NCBI RefSeq assembly: GCF_001592205.1
Contig: NZ_BCWM01000011.1
Location: forward strand, 62,001-126,000
Reading direction: 5' to 3'
Source of the DNA: Brevundimonas vesicularis NBRC 12165
GTDB lineage: Bacteria > Pseudomonadota > Alphaproteobacteria > Caulobacterales > Caulobacteraceae
Length of the DNA stretch: 64,000 nucleotides
Shown here: positions 46,060 through 57,688 of the stretch, in pieces
How positions within the stretch are numbered: position 1 is the first letter of the stretch
Layout of the letters: each line of letters begins with the position of its first letter
Program-made: the position numbers and the translations under genes
The notes under the pieces: model-generated
The model's database searches: none
Told to the model about the DNA's origin: nothing
What the model saw: only the letters and a program-made list of their open reading frames with translations

Positions 46060-46607
46060 CGGCTCAGGTCCAGCACAGCGCACAGGCGGTCGTCGGCCAG
46101 CAGGGCGCCCGGCGGCGGTCCCTGTCGCACCGGCATGAGGACGAAACCGTCGCGCCGCACGGCCAAGGCCAGCCATCCGACGGGATGACCGGCGCACAGC
46201 CGCGTGTCTTCGTCAGCCGTGACGCGTCGCACCTCGATCTGGGCCATCGGCGGCACGGCCATAGCGTCGGTGAACCTCTTGGAGACGCTGGCCTGCTGAT
46301 CCGCCTGAACCAGCCGATGCGGCGACGAGGTCAGGCGGCCGCCCGTGGTCGTGCTCAGCGCTCCACCGTCCACGTCGAGCGCCATGTCGGACTTGGCCGC
46401 TACGTAGCGCCCGGACAGCACGACTTCCCCGACCTCGACCTGTCCGGACACGCGAGGTCTGGCGGAGAGGTCGGTCGGCGCGATCAGGCGATTCAGAGCC
46501 GGTTCGACTACCAGTGCGCCCAGCATGAACAGAGCAAAGGCGCCCGCGCCGACCGCCGCGATCCATTTCAGCGATGGGACGCCGGATGGCGGGGCGGTCG
46601 CGCTCAT
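46056..46607 (-). CDS. Membrane-anchored hypothetical protein
   Basis: A 183-residue protein: a cytoplasmic Pro/Ser-rich start, one helix (WIAAVGAGAFALFMLGALVVE, about residues 15-35), and a periplasmic remainder with several strands (VEVGEVVLSGRYVAAKSDMALDVDG, AQIEVRRVTADEDTRLCAGHPVGWLALAV). Two cysteines (CAGHP and LCAVLDL) could pair. No family recognised. It is translationally coupled to the DUF2459 gene. Confidence 0.65.
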   Translation of the reverse strand: MSATAPPSGVPSLKWIAAVGAGAFALFMLGALVVEPALNRLIAPTDLSARPRVSGQVEVGEVVLSGRYVAAKSDMALDVDGGALSTTTGGRLTSSPHRLVQADQQASVSKRFTDAMAVPPMAQIEVRRVTADEDTRLCAGHPVGWLALAVRRDGFVLMPVRQGPPPGALLADDRLCAVLDLSR

Positions 46608-46678
46608 GCGGCGAATCTAGGGGGACAGGGGTTGAGGAATGGTCACCCGCCCTCAAGAACACTCTAGACTGAACGCCC

Positions 46679-47362
46679 TTAGTTGCGGCCGGGACGACGG
46701 GTCGGATCGCTGAGCTGGAACAGGCGCGCAGACAGGCCGGACGCGGGCCGCAGCGCGGTCAACTGGGTCCGGGTGCGGGCGCCCTGCGGATCGGTGATGG
46801 TCCACTCTTGCAGACGCATCGGATTGCCGGCGAAGGCCAGCACGACCTGACCGTCGTTCGGGCGGTTGGAATCCCGCGCCGTGATGGCGAAGGCGCCCGA
46901 AGCCATCCGGGTCACGCGCTCGATGCGCACGCCCTGGTCCAGCCGCACATTACGCGCCAGGAAGGTAGACAGCGGGGTGCGACCCAGCGGCACCTGCTGG
47001 AAGCTGTTCAGGCGCGGATCGTAGCGTTTGACATTATAGCCGTCCGACACCACCAGCAGACCGGCCGGGTTGGTGTATTCGAACCGCATCTTGCCCGGAC
47101 GCTGCAGATAGAAGCGGCCTTGGCGCGTCTGGCCGTTCGGACCCGTTTCGGTGAAGGTTCCTTGCGCCGAGGTCAGGGCCTGCAGATAGCCCTGCGCCTG
47201 TTGCACCACGGCGCGATCCTCAGCCGACAGGTTGGACTGGGCGTGGGCGGCGTCGAAGGCGCCCAGCGCGATCAGGCCGGTCGTCAGGCCGGCGCCCAGC
47301 AGCAGGCTGCGGCGGTGCAGATCGACGGCCGGCAAGGCCAGGGTCTTGGTGCGCGAGGTCAT
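46679..47362 (-). CDS. lolA: Outer-membrane lipoprotein carrier LolA
   Basis: A 227-residue periplasmic carrier for lipoproteins. A signal of Tat-like flavour (HRRSLLLGAGLTTGLIALGAFDAAHA) precedes the LolA fold: YLQALTSAQGTFTETGPNGQTRQGRFYLQRPGKMRFEYTNPAGLLVVSDGYNVKRYDPRLN is the characteristic core with the Arg of the closed form. GGGAGACG site before the ATG. It precedes nothing obvious on its strand except the coupled pair 69 bases downstream. Confidence 0.94.
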   Translation of the reverse strand: MTSRTKTLALPAVDLHRRSLLLGAGLTTGLIALGAFDAAHAQSNLSAEDRAVVQQAQGYLQALTSAQGTFTETGPNGQTRQGRFYLQRPGKMRFEYTNPAGLLVVSDGYNVKRYDPRLNSFQQVPLGRTPLSTFLARNVRLDQGVRIERVTRMASGAFAITARDSNRPNDGQVVLAFAGNPMRLQEWTITDPQGARTRTQLTALRPASGLSARLFQLSDPTRRPGRN

Positions 47363-47549
47363 GAAGTTCGTCTCCCGTTCGGGATGGTTGTCGATCCTGC
47401 CGTCTTGCCCGGTCGGCTTGGCGTCGGAATGACGCGAGCCTGACCATATTCCGGCGCTGCGATGAAGCCCTGTTCATCGAAATGCTGAAGCTTGGACGCG
47501 ATAGCGGGTCAGACAACGGCTCCGGGCCGCAGCCGTTCCTCGATTGTTG

Positions 47550-49961
47550 TCACACCATCGGCGGCGGGCCGGCCAGGACGTCGCGCTTGCCCGCGTGGTT
47601 GGCGGGGCTGACCACGCCTTCCTGCTCCATTCGCTCGATCAGAGAGGCGGCGCGGTTGTAGCCGATCTGGAGCCGACGCTGGACGTAGCTGGTCGAGGCC
47701 TTGCGATCGCGGGTGACCACGGCGACGGCGCGGTCGTACAGGTCGTCGCCCGATCCGCCGCCGCCGCCCTCGTCGAAGGCGTTGTCGCCGTCGCCGTCCG
47801 GCTCGTCGGTGATCAGATCCAGATAGTCGGGCTCGGCCTGGGCCTTCAGGTGTTTGCAGACGTCCTCGACTTCCTTGTCGTCGACGAACGGGCCGTGAAG
47901 GCGTGTGATCCGGCCGCCCCCGGCCATGTAGAGCATGTCGCCCTGGCCCAGCAGCTGCTCGCCGCCCTGTTCGCCCAGGATGGTGCGGCTGTCGATCTTG
48001 GACGTGACCTGGAAGGAGATGCGGGTCGGGAAGTTGGCCTTGATGGTGCCGGTGATGACGTCCACCGACGGGCGCTGGGTCGCCATGATCAGGTGGATGC
48101 CGGCGGCGCGGGCCATCTGGGCCAGACGCTGGACGGCGCCCTCGACGTCCTTGCCGGCGACCAGCATCAGGTCGGCCATTTCGTCCATGACCACGACCAG
48201 GAAGGGCAGGGGTTCGGGCCGGATCTTCTCGGACTCATAGACCGGGCGGCCCTGGTCGTCGAAGCCGGTCTGAACCGTGCGTTCGAAATGCTCGCCCTTG
48301 GCCTGGGCCTCGCGAGCGCGCTCGTTGTAGCTGGCGATGTTGCGCACGCCCAGTTTGGACATGCGACGATAGCGATCCTCCATCTCGCGCACCGTCCATT
48401 TCAGGGCGACGACGGCCTTCTTCGGATCGGTCACGACCGGCGCCAGCAAGTGCGGGATGCCGTCATAGACCGACAACTCCAGCATCTTGGGGTCGATCAT
48501 GATGAAGCGGCATTCGGCCGGGCTGTGGCGATATAGGATCGACAGGATCATGGCGTTGACCCCCACCGACTTGCCCGAGCCGGTGGTGCCCGCGATCAGC
48601 AGGTGAGGCATCCGCGCCAGGTCGGCGACATAGGGTTCGCCGCCGATGGTCTCGCCCAGCGCCAGGGGCAGCAGGTGGCCCTTCTTGTCGTATTCGGCGC
48701 TGGACAGCAGGTCGCGCAGATAGACGGTCTCGCGCTTGGCGTTGGGCAGTTCGATGCCGATGGCGTTGCGGCCCTGGACCACGGAAATCCGACAGGCGCG
48801 GGCGGACATCGACCGGGCGATGTCGTCGGCCAGGGCGACCACGCGGCCGTGCTTCACGCCCGGCGCGGGCACCAGTTCGTAAAGCGTGACCACCGGACCG
48901 GGGCGGATCTGGTCGATCACGCCGCGCACGCCGAACTCCTGCAGCACGCCTTCCAGCATCTTGGCGTTCTGTTTCAGGGAGTCCTCGTCCACCGAACCGA
49001 CGCGCTGGGCCGGCTTGGTCAGGATGCCGAGCGGCGGCAGATCGAAATCGCCTTCCGGCCGCACGAAGTCGAAGGCCTGCTGGTCCACGTCGTCCTTGCG
49101 GGCCTTGGGGGCCTTGACCGCGGCGACGCGCGGCTCGACCGGGCGGGCGGCCGAGGGGCGGGGCGCGGGCTGGACGGCGTCGTCCTCCCAAGGCGGCAAA
49201 TCGTCATAGGCGGTCTGAGGCGGCTCTTCGGCATAGGTCGGGGCCAGCGGCGCCTCTTCCGGTGGGGCGGCGCGGGGCGCTCGGGCCTTGGCGGGCGCCT
49301 TTTCGCGGGCGGCCTGGGGCTTCGGCTGAGGCGGCGCGGGTGAGCGCAGCGACTTGCCCCAGTGCAGGGCGTCCAGAAAATCCATGGCGCGCAGGCCGAT
49401 GGCGAAACCGACCAGCCACAGCCCGAAGATCAGGAAGACGAGGCCCGCGATTATGCGGCCGCCGGGGATATGCAGGGCGCCGAGACCGCGCGCCGCCAGG
49501 CCTGTCACCGCATCGCCCCACAGACCGCCCAGACCGGCGGCGAGCGGCCAGGCGGCGGGCGCGGCCAGGGCGGCGAGCGCGCCAGATAGCAGTAGCACCC
49601 CGCCAGTCGCGGCCAGGGCCTTCAGCGGCGTGGGCTTGAGCCTTTGCTGGATCGCATCGCCGACCGCGCGCGCCAGGCCGAAGGCGACCAGCAGCAGGGC
49701 GGCGGGCCAGGCTGCGAGACCCAGCGATTGCATGAACAGGTCGGCGAACAGGGCGCCGTTCGCCCCCAGCCAGTTGGTCGTCGGCAGGCTGGAGGCGGCG
49801 TTCAGACTGGCGTCCGCCGGATTCCACGACACCAGGGCGATCAGCAGCAGGGTCGCCAGCAGGGCCTGCAAGACGCCCCTAAACCGCACCACGAAGGGCG
49901 CGTCCCACAGGATGCGGGCGCTGATCCAGGCCTGGCGGCCGATGACGAGGGCGGTGGACAT
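47550..49961 (-). CDS. ftsK: DNA translocase FtsK
   Basis: An 803-residue FtsK. The N-terminus has four hydrophobic helices (residues 25-190) anchoring it at the septum; a Pro/Ala-rich linker (about 205-300) follows; the motor has Walker [13 protein letters not shown] (about 460) and Walker [13 protein letters not shown] (about 590) and the [12 protein letters not shown] block; the gamma winged helix at the end ([25 protein letters not shown]) reads KOPS sites. It pumps chromosome ends across the septum and activates XerCD. ATG 49961 (MSTALVIG) was chosen over an upstream frame of 32 codons. Confidence 0.95.
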   Translation of the reverse strand: MSTALVIGRQAWISARILWDAPFVVRFRGVLQALLATLLLIALVSWNPADASLNAASSLPTTNWLGANGALFADLFMQSLGLAAWPAALLLVAFGLARAVGDAIQQRLKPTPLKALAATGGVLLLSGALAALAAPAAWPLAAGLGGLWGDAVTGLAARGLGALHIPGGRIIAGLVFLIFGLWLVGFAIGLRAMDFLDALHWGKSLRSPAPPQPKPQAAREKAPAKARAPRAAPPEEAPLAPTYAEEPPQTAYDDLPPWEDDAVQPAPRPSAARPVEPRVAAVKAPKARKDDVDQQAFDFVRPEGDFDLPPLGILTKPAQRVGSVDEDSLKQNAKMLEGVLQEFGVRGVIDQIRPGPVVTLYELVPAPGVKHGRVVALADDIARSMSARACRISVVQGRNAIGIELPNAKRETVYLRDLLSSAEYDKKGHLLPLALGETIGGEPYVADLARMPHLLIAGTTGSGKSVGVNAMILSILYRHSPAECRFIMIDPKMLELSVYDGIPHLLAPVVTDPKKAVVALKWTVREMEDRYRRMSKLGVRNIASYNERAREAQAKGEHFERTVQTGFDDQGRPVYESEKIRPEPLPFLVVVMDEMADLMLVAGKDVEGAVQRLAQMARAAGIHLIMATQRPSVDVITGTIKANFPTRISFQVTSKIDSRTILGEQGGEQLLGQGDMLYMAGGGRITRLHGPFVDDKEVEDVCKHLKAQAEPDYLDLITDEPDGDGDNAFDEGGGGGSGDDLYDRAVAVVTRDRKASTSYVQRRLQIGYNRAASLIERMEQEGVVSPANHAGKRDVLAGPPPMV

Positions 49962-50101
49962 GAAGGATCGAACCTTCCTGCGGCTGACGTTCAGCCGCCT
50001 TTGTCGCACCCACAGGGTTAAGGGGCTGTTTACCAGCTTGGCCTTGGCGATGGACAAACCGTCCTCTGGACCTTTGGCCGCGACGGCGCGACAAGCCTTC
50101 C

Positions 50102-51358
50102 ATGGCTGATACCGAACGCTACGACATCGTCATCGCCGGCGCGGGGCTGACCGGCGCGGCCTTCGCCTTGGCGGCGGCGCAAGCGCAGTTGAAGGTCGTG
50201 ATGATCGATCCGCAGCCGTTCAGCGACCAGTTGGCGGCGACCTTCGACGGACGGTCGACGGCCGTGGCCTTTTCGACCTTCCGCATGCTGGACGCGTTGG
50301 GGCTGGGCGAAAGCCTTCGTCCCCACGCCTGTCGGATGGACCATATTCTGGTGACGGACGGGCGTCGGCCGGGCGCGGCCAGCCGATCGGCCTCGCCCGC
50401 CTTCCTGCGCTTCGACGCCGACGAGATCGGCGGCCGAACCGGCGGCGAGCCGCTGGGCTATATGGTCGAGAACCGCCGCATCCGCGCGGCTCTGGCCGAG
50501 GCGGTGACGCGCGCGGGGATCGCGGTGCGGGCTCCGGCGACCGTCGCTGGCGTCGCGACCGATGCGGGCAAGGCGACCGTGACCCTGACCGATGGATCGG
50601 CCCTGATCGCGCCCCTGGTCGTCGGCGCCGAGGGGCGAGGCTCGGCCGTGCGGCGCGCCGCCGGGATCGAGACCGTCGGCTGGGGCTATGGCCAGAGCGG
50701 CGTGGTGGCCACGGTGCGGCTGGGTCGCGACCACGGCAATGTCGCGCACGAATATTTCCTACCCAGCGGCCCCTTCGCCATCCTGCCTCTGACGGATCAG
50801 CGCGCCAGCCTGGTCTGGACCGAGACGACGCGACGGGGCGAGGCGCTGCGCGACGCCTCGGACGACGCCTTCCACGCCCATCTGATGCGGCGGTTCGGCG
50901 AGTTTCTGGATGGGGCGACGGTCGAGGGGCCGCGCTTCGTCTATCCGCTGTCGCTCAGCCTGGCGGAAAAACTGATCGCTCCGCGCATCGCCCTGATCGG
51001 TGACGCCGCGCACGGCGTGCATCCGGTCGCCGGTCAGGGTCTGAATATGGGGCTGAAGGACGCGGCCGCTCTGGCCGAGGTCCTGGCCGAGGCCGCACGC
51101 CTGGGCGAGGATATTGGGTCGGAAACCGTTCTGGAGCGCTATGCGCGTTGGCGCCGGTTCGACAATGCGGCCCTGGCGGCCGGTTTCGACGCCTTTGTGC
51201 GTCTGTTCTCGAACGACATCGCGCCGGTGCGTCTGGCGCGCGATTTGGGCATGGCGGCGGTCAACCGCATCGGCCCTCTGCGCCGCGCCTTCATGCAGGA
51301 GGCGGGCGGAGCGACGGGCGACTTGCCCCGCCTGTTGCGCGGCGAGGCCGTCGTCTAG
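50102..51358 (+). CDS. UbiH/UbiF-family FAD monooxygenase
   Basis: A 418-residue class A flavin hydroxylase of ubiquinone synthesis. GXGXXG is [19 protein letters not shown] (9-27), the DG motif appears around [19 protein letters not shown], and the second FAD motif is [27 protein letters not shown]. Which ring carbon it hydroxylates (UbiH, UbiF, UbiL type) cannot be told by eye. It is divergent from ftsK, with a 140-base gap, and its stop overlaps that of SirB1 in CTAG. Confidence 0.88.
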   Translation: MADTERYDIVIAGAGLTGAAFALAAAQAQLKVVMIDPQPFSDQLAATFDGRSTAVAFSTFRMLDALGLGESLRPHACRMDHILVTDGRRPGAASRSASPAFLRFDADEIGGRTGGEPLGYMVENRRIRAALAEAVTRAGIAVRAPATVAGVATDAGKATVTLTDGSALIAPLVVGAEGRGSAVRRAAGIETVGWGYGQSGVVATVRLGRDHGNVAHEYFLPSGPFAILPLTDQRASLVWTETTRRGEALRDASDDAFHAHLMRRFGEFLDGATVEGPRFVYPLSLSLAEKLIAPRIALIGDAAHGVHPVAGQGLNMGLKDAAALAEVLAEAARLGEDIGSETVLERYARWRRFDNAALAAGFDAFVRLFSNDIAPVRLARDLGMAAVNRIGPLRRAFMQEAGGATGDLPRLLRGEAVV

Positions 51359-52170
51359 TTCAACTGCATCCGCACGCGTTCGAAGGTCGTGAACCGCCGC
51401 GCCTCCTCGACGCCGTCCAGACCCTGAGCGCGCGCCAAGGCGTGCAGAGAGCCCGCGAGCGCCCCCTGCTTCTCGCGCGCCGAGGCGACATCGAGCCACG
51501 GCCGGTGGTCCTCGGGGTCCAGCAGGGCACGACGCAGGGCCGACCGCTCCGCGCCTTCATAATCCCGACCGCGAATGGCGCGGCTGAACAGCACGTTCTG
51601 CAGCCGGATCAGCGACTGACGATCCGTCACTGGCGCCATCAGAAGATCCAACCGATCCGCGACGTGCGGCATCAGACCGGCGCGAAGCGCGCGCCGCGTC
51701 AGTTCGCTGGGCAGGATCAGCCGCCCCTGGCTGAACGGATCCAGGGCGACGGGACCTTCAGGCGTCTCGACGCGAACCATGAAATGGCCGGGAAAATCGA
51801 CGCCAGCCGCCGTGATGCCGGCCGCGCGTGCCGCGTGCAGATAGAAGACCGCCAGCACGGCGGACAGGCCGCGCCGACGCTCGGCGACTGCGATGATGTC
51901 GGTGTTGTCGGGATGGTCGTAATGGATCAGGTCGCCGTTCAGCCGCAGGTCGGCGCACAGGGTTTCGGCCAGCGCCTCGTCGGGCCCTTCGCCGCCAATC
52001 CGCTCCTTCAGCCGCTCGCAGGCGTTGTGGGCCAGGGCGCGAACAGGCTCGGGATCACGCAACGGATGGTCATGGATGGCGCAGGCGATCGCCGCCTCCA
52101 GCAGGGGGAAGGCGTCGTCTTCGGCCTGACCGGCGGCGGTCAGGACGGCCTCGGCCTCCTCGCGCGTCAT
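51355..52170 (-). CDS. SirB1-family protein (transglutaminase-like, TPR end)
   Basis: A 271-residue member of the SirB1 family: LRLNGDLIHYDHPDNTDIIAVAERRRGLSAVLAVFYLHAARAAGITAAGVDFPGHFMVRVE is the transglutaminase-like core in which the usual catalytic Cys is not obvious, and the C-terminal third resembles tetratricopeptide helices (DPEDHRPWLDVASAREKQGALAGSL). Function is unclear. Twelve bases after the yraN stop, so it is probably part of the maeB-rsmI-yraN operon. Confidence 0.87.
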   Translation of the reverse strand: MTREEAEAVLTAAGQAEDDAFPLLEAAIACAIHDHPLRDPEPVRALAHNACERLKERIGGEGPDEALAETLCADLRLNGDLIHYDHPDNTDIIAVAERRRGLSAVLAVFYLHAARAAGITAAGVDFPGHFMVRVETPEGPVALDPFSQGRLILPSELTRRALRAGLMPHVADRLDLLMAPVTDRQSLIRLQNVLFSRAIRGRDYEGAERSALRRALLDPEDHRPWLDVASAREKQGALAGSLHALARAQGLDGVEEARRFTTFERVRMQLN

Positions 52171-52182
52171 GCGATCCCCTCG

Positions 52183-52593
52183 TCAGCGCCTCTCGACGGC
52201 GCGAAGATGACGTGGAACGCGCCAAGGAGCCAGCGCCACCATATCAATTCTCAAATCCAGACGTTGCAGACCCGGCCGATTGCGTCGGATCGCCTCGCCC
52301 GCTGCAACCAGTCGATCGTATTGGACCGGCTTCAGCGCCAGGAGGGCCGCCTCCATCGTCGCGCGGCGTTTGACCTCGACGACCGCCAACACCCGACCGC
52401 GACAGACCAGCAGATCGATCTCGCCGGCCCGGCTCTTCAGACGAAAGCCGAGAACGCGATAGCCACGCAGGATCAGCCAGAAGGCCGCGATCCATTCGGC
52501 GGCGTGACCGGACTTGAACGCCGCTCCGCCCTTCGCCTGACGCCACGCCGCCTTGGGGCGACGGACCGGCGCGGGACGAGACAGGCGCTTCAC
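52183..52593 (-). CDS. YraN/UPF0102 family nuclease-fold protein
   Basis: A 136-residue protein of the UPF0102 group with the restriction-endonuclease-like active site: GHAAEWIAAFWLILRGYRVLGFRLKSRAGEIDLL (Glu and Asp), VVEVKRR (Glu-x-Lys). Starts at GTG inside the rsmI stop. yraN next to rsmI is a common bacterial pair. A role in DNA processing is assumed for the family. Confidence 0.9.
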   Translation of the reverse strand: MKRLSRPAPVRRPKAAWRQAKGGAAFKSGHAAEWIAAFWLILRGYRVLGFRLKSRAGEIDLLVCRGRVLAVVEVKRRATMEAALLALKPVQYDRLVAAGEAIRRNRPGLQRLDLRIDMVALAPWRVPRHLRAVERR

Positions 52594-53458
52594 TTGCCCT
52601 TCAGCTCCAGCGCCCGGCGATACAGGGTTTTTCGGTTCAGCCCCAAGGCCTTGGCCACCTCGGAGGCGGCGTCGCCGGTCGATAAGGTCCGAAGGGCGTC
52701 GATCAGGGCGGCGTCCGCGTCGGCCTCGCTCGCCTGAACCTCTTCGCCGGGGCCGACGACGACGACGATTTCGCCCTTGGGACTGTCCAGACGCGGATCG
52801 ACCGCTAGTTCGTTCAGCGACCCGCGCACGCACTCTTCATAGAGTTTGGTCAGCTCGCGGGCGACGGCGGCGGGGCGCGGCCCCAGCACGGCGGCCATGT
52901 CGGTCAAACTGTCCTTCAGGCGCGGCCCGCTTTCGAAGAAGACCAGGGTCTGACGCTGGCTCTTCAAGGCTTCCAGCGCCGCGGTGCGCCCTGCCGTCTT
53001 GGGCGGCAGGAAGCCGGCGAACAGCACCCGGTCGGCGGGCAGGCCGGCGATGCACAGGGCGGCCAGCAGACTCGAGGCGCCGGGGATCGGATGGACGGGC
53101 AGACCCTCAGCGATCACCGCCCGGGCGACGACGAAGCCGGGGTCGCTGACCAGAGGCGTGCCCGCGTCCGACACCAGGGCCACGACTTGCTCCTCGCGCA
53201 ACCGTTCGATCGCCTGTTCGGCCGCGCGGCCGGACGCATGATCGTCGCAGCGTTCCAGCCTGGCCTTCAGTCCATAGGCGCTCAGCAGTTTGGCGGTGAC
53301 GCGGGTGTCCTCCGCCAGCACCAGATCGGCGGCGGCCAGTACGTCCAGCGCCCTCAGCGTCATGTCGCGCAGGTTGCCGATCGGGGTGGCGACCAGATAG
53401 AGGCCCGGCTCCACCCGCCGGGGCGGCGGGGCGGCGGGGGGAAAGGGCGAGGCTTCGC

Positions 53459-53462
<4 letters not shown>
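52590..53462 (-). CDS. rsmI: 16S rRNA 2'-O-ribose C1402 methyltransferase RsmI
   Basis: A 290-residue TP-methylase: GLYLVATPIGNLRDMTLRALDVLAAADLVLAEDTR and LVSDAGTPLVSDPG are signatures; IPGASSLLAALCIAGLPADRVLFAGFLP and TKLYEECVRGSL follow. A C-terminal helix-turn-helix (LSTGDAASEVAKALGLNRKTLYRRAL) is the RsmI-HTH extension. Overlaps maeB (ATGA) and yraN (GTGA), hence tightly coupled. Confidence 0.95.
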
Positions 53463-55789
<2,327 letters not shown>

Positions 55790-55922
55790 CGGTCGTCCAG
55801 GGCGTCGGCGTGGCTGTAACCGTTCGTGTCCTAGAGGCTGGGACGGGCCGCGCCAACCCTTGACGCGGAGGAAGCCTGCGCAATCGGCCCGGAGCCTTAC
55901 CTGCGCGTCAGCGTCAACGCCG

Positions 55923-56753
55923 TCAGATCGACAGCACGCCCGTCCGTTCGATCTCGACCGGCCCGGTCATCAGGACGTGATCGGTCTGCGCATCCCAGTC
56001 GATGACCAGTTCGCCGCCATCGACGACCACCGTCGCCTTGCGTTCGGTCAGGCCGCGCCGCGCAGTGGCGACCAGGGCGGCGCAGGCGCCGGTGCCGCAG
56101 GCCTTGGTCAGGCCGGCCCCCCGCTCCCAGACCCGCAGGCGAATGTGATCCCGGTCAAGCACGTTGGCGAAGCCGACATTGACCCCTTGCGGGAACAGCG
56201 GGTGATGCTCGACCAGCGAGCCGGATCCGGTGACGAAGCCGTCGTCCTGGCGGTCGGTGAAGAAGACCACGTGAGGATTGCCCATGGAGACGGCGCTGGG
56301 CGTGTGCAGGATCGGCGCGTCGATCGGGCCGACCTGAAGCTCGATCCCGCGCGTATCCATCTCTTCGGCCAGCGGCACCTGGGTCCAGTCCAGGCGAGGC
56401 TTGCCCATGTCCACGGTCACGCGGTGGTCGCCGGCGCGCGTTGCCGTCGTCGGCCCGCCCGCCGTGTCGATGACGACGCGGTCCGACGCGTTGGCCTGCA
56501 TCAACAGCCAGCCGACGCAGCGCAGGGCGTTGCCGCAGGTCTCGACCATCGATCCATCGGCGTTCCACACCCGCATGAAGGCGTCGGCCGTGTCTGACGG
56601 TTCGATGGCGATCAGCTGGTCGAAGCCTTCGCCCGTCTGGCGGTCGCCCAGCGCACGAATCTGGTCCTCGCCGGGAGCGAACGGCTGTTCCAGCGCATTG
56701 ACGACGACGAAGTCATTGCCGGCGCCGTTCATCTTGACGAAAGGACGGGTCAT
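55923..56753 (-). CDS. dapF: Diaminopimelate epimerase
   Basis: A 276-residue two-Cys epimerase that converts LL- to meso-diaminopimelate for lysine and peptidoglycan. Catalytic cysteines are in MVETCGNALRCVGW and TKACGTGACAALVA; MNGAGNDFVVVNAL is the N-terminal signature and GNPHVVFFTD lies between. ATG 56753 chosen; an upstream in-frame stretch would overlap the divergent channel gene. The gap to that gene is only 40 bases. Confidence 0.95.
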   Translation of the reverse strand: MTRPFVKMNGAGNDFVVVNALEQPFAPGEDQIRALGDRQTGEGFDQLIAIEPSDTADAFMRVWNADGSMVETCGNALRCVGWLLMQANASDRVVIDTAGGPTTATRAGDHRVTVDMGKPRLDWTQVPLAEEMDTRGIELQVGPIDAPILHTPSAVSMGNPHVVFFTDRQDDGFVTGSGSLVEHHPLFPQGVNVGFANVLDRDHIRLRVWERGAGLTKACGTGACAALVATARRGLTERKATVVVDGGELVIDWDAQTDHVLMTGPVEIERTGVLSI

Positions 56754-56793
56754 GCAGGCCATATAGGCCCAACCCAGCGTCGCGGAAACCAGC

Positions 56794-57588
56794 GTGTCCC
56801 AGACCGAAACCGACCCCAAGGACAACGGCCTGCGACTGCGCGCCCGGCTGCGGTACCTGTATCATGGCAGCCAACCGGCGGCGGTGAAGTTCCGGTTGAC
56901 CGTCATCGTGATCGACCTGGCGATCATCGGCTTTTTCCTGGCGGCGCCCATCCTGAAGAACATGGGCTGGGCCTTCTATGCGCTGGACTATTTCATCGCC
57001 GCCATCCTGGCTCTGGATCTGGCCGCGCGGGCCTATGCCTATGCGAACATCAAGGATTGGCTGAAGCGGCCGATCGTCTGGGTCGACCTGTTCGTGCTGG
57101 CGACCCTGCTGTTTCCGGCCTGGCTGTTCAATCTCGGCTTCCTGCGGATGTTGCGGCTGTGGACCCTGCTGAACTCGGACTTCTTCTGGCGCACCGTGGG
57201 GGCGCGGTTCGACGATACGCGGGTGGAGGGGATCGCTCGCGCCCTGGCCAATCTGATCACCTTCGTCTTCGTGGCGACCGGCTTCGTCTATGCGACCTTC
57301 AGGGGGCATGACGGCATCGCCGGCTATGTGGATGCGCTGTATTTCACGGTGGCCACCCTGACGACGACGGGGTTCGGCGACGTCACCCTGCCGGGGCCGT
57401 GGGGGCGGTTGTTGTCCATCGCCGTCATGCTTGTCGGCATCACCCTGTTCCTGCGCCTCGCCCAGGCCCTGATCCGACCGCACAAGGTGCACTTTCCGTG
57501 CGACCGCTGCGGCCTGCAGAATCACGACCCCGACGCCGTCCACTGCAAGGCGTGCGGCAAGCTGCTCTGCATTCCCGACGAGGGTTGA
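56794..57588 (+). CDS. Voltage-gated-like potassium channel with a C-terminal zinc ribbon
   Basis: A 264-residue channel. Helices at about 34-53, 60-80, 95-113; an S4-like segment with periodic arginines (LGFLRMLRLWTLL, 114-126); S5 about 149-168; pore helix and selectivity filter TVATLTTTGFGDVTLP with TTGFGD at 191-196; S6 about 204-222. The C-terminus is an unusual cytoplasmic zinc ribbon: CDRCG (Cys236, Cys239) and CKACGK (Cys251, Cys254). Starts at GTG 56794 since no ATG fits. The zinc ribbon may act as a sensor or assembly domain. Confidence 0.87.
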   Translation: MSQTETDPKDNGLRLRARLRYLYHGSQPAAVKFRLTVIVIDLAIIGFFLAAPILKNMGWAFYALDYFIAAILALDLAARAYAYANIKDWLKRPIVWVDLFVLATLLFPAWLFNLGFLRMLRLWTLLNSDFFWRTVGARFDDTRVEGIARALANLITFVFVATGFVYATFRGHDGIAGYVDALYFTVATLTTTGFGDVTLPGPWGRLLSIAVMLVGITLFLRLAQALIRPHKVHFPCDRCGLQNHDPDAVHCKACGKLLCIPDEG

Positions 57589-57688
57589 GGCGGCGCGTCC
57601 CGCCGGTGTGACAAAACGGTAAGGTCGCACGGCTTGCCGCACGGGAAGGCGTCGTTAAGGTGCCGGCTTCGTTTTCGGGGACCTGTCC

